Shown: piece after piece, positions 58,301 to 64,000 of the stretch | How positions within the stretch are numbered: position 1 is the stretch's first letter | How the letters are laid out: each line of letters opens with the position of its first letter | DNA from: Oscarella lobularis | Lineage: Eukaryota > Porifera > Homoscleromorpha > Homosclerophorida > Oscarellidae | Assembly: GCF_947507565.1 (NCBI RefSeq) | Contig: NC_089186.1 | Span: forward strand, 682,001 to 746,000 | Reading direction: 5' to 3' | DNA length: 64,000 nt | Translations under genes and position numbers: made by a program | The notes under the pieces: generated by a model | The model's input: only the letters and a program-made list of their open reading frames with translations | What the model was told of the DNA's origin: nothing | The model's database searches: none

Positions 58301-61300
58301 AGTGGGGGCGGACGCCGTTTCTTCACGCTGCCTGTAACGGACAGGCAGACTTTGCCATGTTTCTTATCAGCAAAAGATGCAAGCTTCGTGCTATTGATAA
58401 GGCAAATGTTGAGAAGACTTTGTTGTCAATGTGATTGTGACGTAGTTTTGTAGGAAGGATACGGTGCTTTGGCGCTAGCTTCTATTGAAAATCATTACGA
58501 CGTGGTAGAAGTACTAGTTTCGAAATATACAAACCAGGTTTGTGTGATTGTGGTTAACTGGCATTTTCCGTAGTTCTACTTCATTTATGATCAGGATTTG
58601 AATGCCGTTCTTCATTTGGTTGCTCAGCGTGATTTTGACCGGATAGCTGACCTCCTCATCTCTAAAGGAGCCAATATTGAGGCTCAAGACCAGGTACGTA
58701 TGCTCATCCATTCTTTGCTTTGTTTGTACAGGTGGCTTTCCTAGTGGGGCTGCACCCCTCTTTTGACAGCCATAGAGTTTGGTTGTGACAACGTCATTGA
58801 GTTCCTATTGAAAAAAGGTTGCAATATATTTGCAGTAACGAAGAATGGCGAATCCGCTCTGGACTTGGCAATAATGGGAGGGCGACTGGATTTATTCTAT
58901 GAATTCGTCAAATGGGGAATCAAAGCCTCGCAACTGTCACAGGTAAGTGAATGTAAGGGTAATGTCATCAAAGTTCAATGATTTAATAATCAGGAAAGCC
59001 GGCGTTTTTTATCAAAAGCGGCCGCTAGTGATAGTGAAGAAGCAGCTCAATTCCTAAAAGAGGTGACATCGTTTCGTTTAATAAAACGATTTCAGACAAC
59101 TTGCTGTGATTATATCAGATAAATGTTCTTCAGTGTTCTGAAGAACCCTTGAAGTGGACATCCCCACAGGAATGCTAACCGAGTGCTTATTTGCAACACT
59201 GAGAAACTCGTGTGCGTAGGAACGAGAGGATTTACAAAAGGAAATCGATTGGTTGCATGCCAAGTTGCCACAACATGAAAATAGCGTTTCTCCACAAAGA
59301 GAAAAGGAACTTCAAATGAAAGAGGGCAACATTGCTGGTACTCGAGTGAGTGCCTTTTGGCTGTTAAGCAAGACTGTGATAGTATGAAATATTCTAGGTA
59401 AAAGAACTGAGACAAAGTTTTGAAGAAACAGCTCTTGCTTTGAGTAGAAGAGAAGGAGAATTAGCACGCCTGCGAAATACGACTAAAGAAACGGAAGCGG
59501 ACTACAAGGCAAAGGAAACGGCTTATAAGGAAATTATCGGTGAGTGGGCTTGGCTGTAGTGGTACGTATAGTACCACTGTTTAATTTTGCAGCAAAATTA
59601 AAAAGCGACGTACAAGAAAAAGAAGTTACACTTGATGCTAGGGCTTGCAAAATCGGTGGGCAAACATAAATATTCATAGTGCTTGTATTTGCGTCAACGT
59701 TTCAGCGAATCATAACGAAAATTTGGATTTGGCTACAAAAGACAGCTTTTGCTTGAAATTTAATTCCTTTCTTTTGTCTGGTTTTTTAAAAGAACAACTA
59801 AGGGCCTTGGTTGATGACAAAGAACTTGAGATTGAGAGGGCAAGAATAGAAGTCAACGCTTTGAGACTTGATAACGGTACGGGGGAACATTTGTCCTGAA
59901 ACTGATACGTAATGCTCATTTTTAGCTCAAAAACGTGAGCTCTACGAAGAACGATTAGTTGCAGCTGAGAAGGAAAATGGTAGACGTTTGGGTCACACTT
60001 CCAAATTCAAGCCTAACGTTTTGTGGTAACTGTAGCGCAACTAAGAGTGACTGCGGAAGAGAAAGATAATAAAATTGAAATAGCCAGGAAGGAGAACATT
60101 GAAATGTCACTTGATCACGGTAGGAAAGATCGCCGTAAAGTCGACGTGTTAAAGTAATTCTTAATTGCAGCAAAAACTGTCGAACGATTTGCTGACCTGC
60201 AGAAAGATCACAGTAAAAGTTTCTTTTTTTTGTCTCTATGGCCAAGGTGTCTGATTCGTTATTAAAAAGCTATGCTAAAGGCTGCAGTTGAACAGTTATA
60301 CCTTCAAATTGAGAACGCGAAAAACGACACTGAATCTATGAGACTCGAAAACGGTATGGCACAATAGGAAGAGTGCGCCAGCTGTATGTACTTATAATAG
60401 AAAAATTGATGAACCGTTACCGAGAAACACAAGCTGAATTGAGAGCTGTTAGTGCAGAAAAAGACGAGAAGGAGAAGCTGTTGGAAAAGGCAAAGGCACA
60501 GGAAGAATTTCTCAACATTCCTATCGAAGACGTCAAACTGACAGACATCAAGCTTGGAGACGGTGGATACGGAGGTGTGAGTCAGTAAAACTCGATTTTA
60601 ACAAGAAGGAATATTGCTGTTGTGTTTAGAAGTGAGAGTGGGTTACTGGCGCGGATGCCCTGTCGCTGTCAAGATGTTCTACGAGTTTCTGAACACTGAC
60701 TACCACCTTCGTCTCTTTCAGCAAGAAATTGCCGTTTGTGTTCGAGCTCGCCATCCCAACGTTGTCTTCCTATGCGGCGTGACAACGGAAAACAGCATTC
60801 CGTTCCGAATAATCACGGAACTTCTCGAAGGCTCGCTATCCGACGTCATAAAGGCCGCACTTCGTTCAGAATGGCCGCTTTCGTTGCGCGAGAAAATAGA
60901 CATCGCGCTGGGAACGACGGCCGGAATCACGTATCTCCATCAGCTCGGACCCGACGGCATTCTTCACGGCGACATACGCTCGTCTAACGTGGTTATTACG
61001 TCGTTGATGGAGGCTAAAGTGTGCGATTTGGGCGCAGCTCGCTTAGCCGAGATGTCTCTCTCAGCCGGCCCGTTGAGCCCCCAATATTTGGCTCCGGAGC
61101 GAAAGCCTGAAAAGCGTCCCGGCGGGGAGCATAATACGAAGATGGCTGACGTGTGTAGCCTAGGGGTGACTCTCGTCGAATTGATGACTGCGGAACTGCC
61201 CGTTGCCAGTTATCGGTTCGAACAGGCTTCGAAAGTCCGTCATGTCGCTGTGAAGAAGATGTGTCGCGAAATGATCTGTATCGAGCCGAAAGCAAGGCCC

Positions 61301-61468
61301 GCGGCAGCTGAGTGCCTGGTCCTGTTGGAACGAGTGCAAGAGTCGGAAGAATACGATAGGTGCTATCCTAAGAGAATGGTAAAGGGTAGGTTACATGGAG
61401 AAGATCAGGTCGATTTGGTGTTGCTCCCCTTGCCGCAACGTCGCTCAGTGAAAAGTTATATTTCCTAG
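55366..61468 (+). CDS. Ankyrin (20 exons) - coiled coil - kinase gene 2
   Basis: This is the tandem paralogue of gene 1 with the same exon plan: 13-base exon 1 (55366-55378, MDSAG across the junction), exon 2 55421-55524 (FVSNHPEQWRTAVNE), twenty ankyrin exons (about 55.85-58.95 kb), coiled-coil exons (about 59.0-60.57 kb), glycine loop IKLGDGGYG, and a kinase exon from 60645 to the stop at 61466-61468. The kinase keeps VAVK, QQEI, HGD with IRSSN, DLG and YLAPE, so it is probably active, unlike gene 1. The kinase is closely similar to that of the HSP70-kinase genes. Ankyrin repeats normally mediate protein binding, so a scaffold-coupled signalling kinase is inferred. GC donors occur at 57471 and 58402. 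The exact coiled-coil exon set between 59.6 and 60.4 kb is tentative. Confidence 0.82.
59170..59219 (+). other. Apparent GA-AG intron, gene 2
   Basis: The exon INVLQCSEEPLKWTSPQ ends CCACAG. The next exon begins GAACGAGAGG in phase 0. The 50-base interval starts GAATGC and ends CGTAG. Reading through gives a stop two codons later, so removal is needed. Confidence 0.55.
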
Positions 61469-63628
61469 TACTTTCAGTTTGCTCGTTGCTTGAAACTTTG
61501 CTGTGTATGTACTTCCTGCTGGAAAAACTCGGTGGGCGCATGGCAACTGACCATATTTTACCCAAACCTAGTATACTAAGAATTCAACCTAAATTATCTG
61601 AATATTCCATTGAAATGGTCTAACCGGGGGGTGGCGGCTGCCAGCTAAGCACGTTCTGGGAAAGGAGCTACAACCTATACTAACCTCTAACCGCCCTACC
61701 TACTGACAGCCGCCCTATACCCTAATACAAGAGTAAGGACCCGTGCACGCTAACATAGTCGGCCGTGATGCAAAACCGAGAACGAATTATGTCTACGTAA
61801 TGAATGCATGTCGTCTCCGCTACACTCCCTCTCACACACACAAAGGAAGCATCATGCACTGCCATGACACCAGCTCTCACTCCTGAACCCCAACCCGCGC
61901 CCAGACAGTTAACCAGCCTATAGTGTTTAGATTCGCTCGGAAATCATTCTACGCTCAGGAGTGTGAGCAGTGGCACGCCAGGCAATCCGCGACGTGTGTG
62001 TGGCAGGGAGTCCCGCCCCCTAAGTGCGTGCCTACTCCACGGGGGCCCCAAAGGGAGACCTCAGAATAAATTCATTGATCTTCGTCTGCGCTTACACTCC
62101 TAAGCAGACCGCGTCGAGAAGTAGACGATAGGAAGATTTGGCGACGCCATGCCGTTTCTAAAAGTCAGGTCAATATTTGCGCGAAAAGAGAATGTGTTGG
62201 GCGCTCACGCGTGCAGCACGGCGTCGGCGCGCGCTTCTTCGTCGCTGGGATAAAGAGCAAACCCGTCTAAAAAACGCCTAGGTATAGATAGGACGGAAAC
62301 GTGTTGCGGGTGAGAAAGGGGGTCCCAGCGGTGAAAGAGCTAGCTAGAACGCGAATGCGGAAGCACGATCCTGATTTGAATGGCACGCGAGTACACGCGA
62401 GTGCCTACGGCTCGAGATTGCTCGCCAACGAGTGGATGCACGCGCCTGCATTTTAGGTGCATGGCCCGTCACGTGGCGGAAAAAAAGGGTTGCAGAGCTC
62501 TGATGCGAGTTTGAAGGCGAGTTTGAAGGCGCCTTCCGTTTTCGCTAGGCGTTGTGTGCCGCGCGGAAGGTGAAAGATCGCGAAAACCTCAGGAGAACGC
62601 GACGTTTACCTGGCGGATTTGTTTCGTGCGGAGATCCTCACCGCTTGGCAATGAATCGTACACGTGGACCTCTCTCTCTCAATCTCAGACGCATACGGAA
62701 TTGAATGCAGCGCGAAGAAACTCAAGAAAGACTAGTAATCGAAGCAGAGAATCTCTTCTGAGATCACGTGTGGACTTCGCGCGTGCGCAAATTTTCATCT
62801 ACGGCAACACTGCTCCAAACAGCTTGTATCTGTAACAAGGCGATCAGGTCGTATCTTACGTTCCGATTGGTTGCTTTCAGCGTGGCACGGAGTCAATCAG
62901 AGGCCCGGAAAAGAACGTTTGAAAGCTGCTGGCGACGATGCGCGGCGAATAGACGGCATAAAAGTACTTATTTGTATTTTTAGCATTTATTTACGCTATG
63001 AAAGTTTATATCTCTGGCGTTTAGATGGTTCTAAGCGGAAGCTTGATTTGTTTTTAGTGAATTTGATTTTCCTCTTTTGGGTGGCGATTTTTTGTTTCTA
63101 TAGCTGCTTGCAAGAATGTAATTGTTCATTTCTACATAGGACCGTATGACTATGATCTATGGTATCTACGGTGTGGAGCTGTTTATATCCGGGAAGCTGC
63201 ATTCTACTGCCGGCGTGTCGTGTTCGCTTGTCTCCAAAACAGAAGCGATATTGGGTTTTCGTCTCAGTCGCTGGTTTGTTTCAGCGAAAGATGCACTTTT
63301 TCAGTTAACCACTGACTGCATGAATGGCTTTAGGCTCAGCAACTAGTTGGTCGCACCTCCGAAACGCTGAAACTGCGGCCGTCGAAGCTGGAAAAACGCA
63401 ACGACTGCTGTTTTCACTGGAGTAGCCTCAAAGTAGCGTTCATATATACTATTCAGCATTTACGGTCAATATCTTGCTTTGTAGATGAGACTTTTTTTGT
63501 TGGTTGTGCACCTTTCTCTTTTCTCTTGGGATGCCACACTTTTCTTTTGGTGCTATCGCAAACTGCGTCTCTGGGTAATTTTCTTTCAACAGTGGGAACG
63601 TGGCATGTGACTCTATCATATGAATCTA
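61469..63628. other. Intergenic with inverted repeats; no gene recognised
   Basis: GC-rich 61620-62060 contains near-perfect inverted segments (GGCGGCTGCCAG near 61632 and CTGACAGCCGCC near 61704; CTCACTCCTGA near 61875 and TCAGGAGTGTGAG near 61955). A short tandem repeat of GCGAGTTTGAAG lies near 62505-62530. Small open frames at 62554-63346 show no recognisable similarity. Confidence 0.4.
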
Positions 63629-64000
63629 TACGCACTGTTATTCCTGGTTACTAACTACCATACATGTATTTCTGCATGTCTATGAGGCCGCTTTTCTCTA
63701 AGTCCTAAATTCCTGTAATGTCTAGGCAGGTACATTTACATTGTTAGTTTTCTTGGACATTTGTATGCATGCGGTATGTCCACTGGAAAGTAGAGTTTAG
63801 AGCGACGCGTTTAGTTCATGGGGTAGGTTCTTAGGAGCCTCGATCTATATTCACCCAACAGCAGCATTTCGATCTGAGGTCCTATGTTTTATTCATTATA
63901 TCGGCGTTTAATTAACGAATCGAGTGATTCTAGTGACGAAGGATGCCATGCTGGTCGGTTGTCCGTACCAGATCCCTATCTATGAAATCGTTCTCACCTA
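63629..64000 (+). repeat. Start of a fifth cassette copy (E): TRP intron 5
   Basis: From ACGCACTGTTATTCCTGG onward the sequence matches TRP intron 5 of copies A and D (11905-12300 and 36318-36720). There is no upstream ankyrin exon before it. The membrane exon should follow just outside the window. Like copy C, this copy begins inside intron 5. Confidence 0.8.

Noticed and set aside
62554-63346. Overlapping small open frames as genes
   Set aside because: No recognisable motifs, paralogous copy or splice logic supports them.

Overview
The window looks like nuclear DNA of an early-branching animal, plausibly a sponge. Genes are split by many introns of about 45-80 bases, and the families are metazoan: TRP channel, ROCO/death-domain protein, HSPA12, SHPRH and GBA2-type glucosylceramidase. 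No bacterial operon structure, rRNA, tRNA or CRISPR array was recognised. The taxon assignment is an inference.

The left 39 kb is a broken tandem array of one multigene cassette. The full cassette holds (i) a minus-strand gene fusing an N-terminal PB1-like domain to a GH116 (GBA2-type) hydrolase, (ii) head-to-head with it, a plus-strand gene joining an HSPA12-type HSP70 ATPase domain, a coiled coil and a protein kinase, and (iii) downstream, a plus-strand ankyrin-TRP channel gene. Copy A (about 1.1-14.9 kb) has the whole GH116 gene and an intact TRP gene, but its HSP70-kinase gene carries two frame breaks. Copy B (14.9-22.3 kb) is a decayed fragment of genes ii and iii. Copy C (26.4-28.9 kb) holds only the channel half of the TRP gene, with a nonsense codon. 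Copy D (29.2-39.4 kb) has a truncated GH116 gene, a complete HSP70-kinase gene (7 exons, 879 codons before the stop) and a complete TRP gene (10 exons, 1054 codons). A fifth copy (E) begins at about 63.63 kb and runs off the window. Between B and C lie a partial ROCO (COR-death) gene and a degenerate SHPRH-like helicase/PHD fragment.

The right half holds a minus-strand ankyrin-ROC-COR-death gene (about 42.6-47.4 kb) and two tandem plus-strand genes (49.9-55.2 and 55.4-61.5 kb). Each of those has 20 ankyrin exons, a coiled coil and a kinase of the same subfamily as the HSP70-kinase. The same coiled-coil-kinase tail therefore occurs behind two different sensor-like N-termini (HSP70 and ankyrin), which suggests exon shuffling. 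The two tandem genes share a three-exon higher-order ankyrin repeat and an intron that appears to use a GA donor.

How the proteins act together is inference. The ankyrin, HSP70, PB1, ROCO and death-domain content with a TRP channel suggests a locus of signalling or stress-sensing genes under rapid copy-number turnover. Exon models for copies A and D were built by hand from splice consensus and reading phase. Other exon models are approximate.
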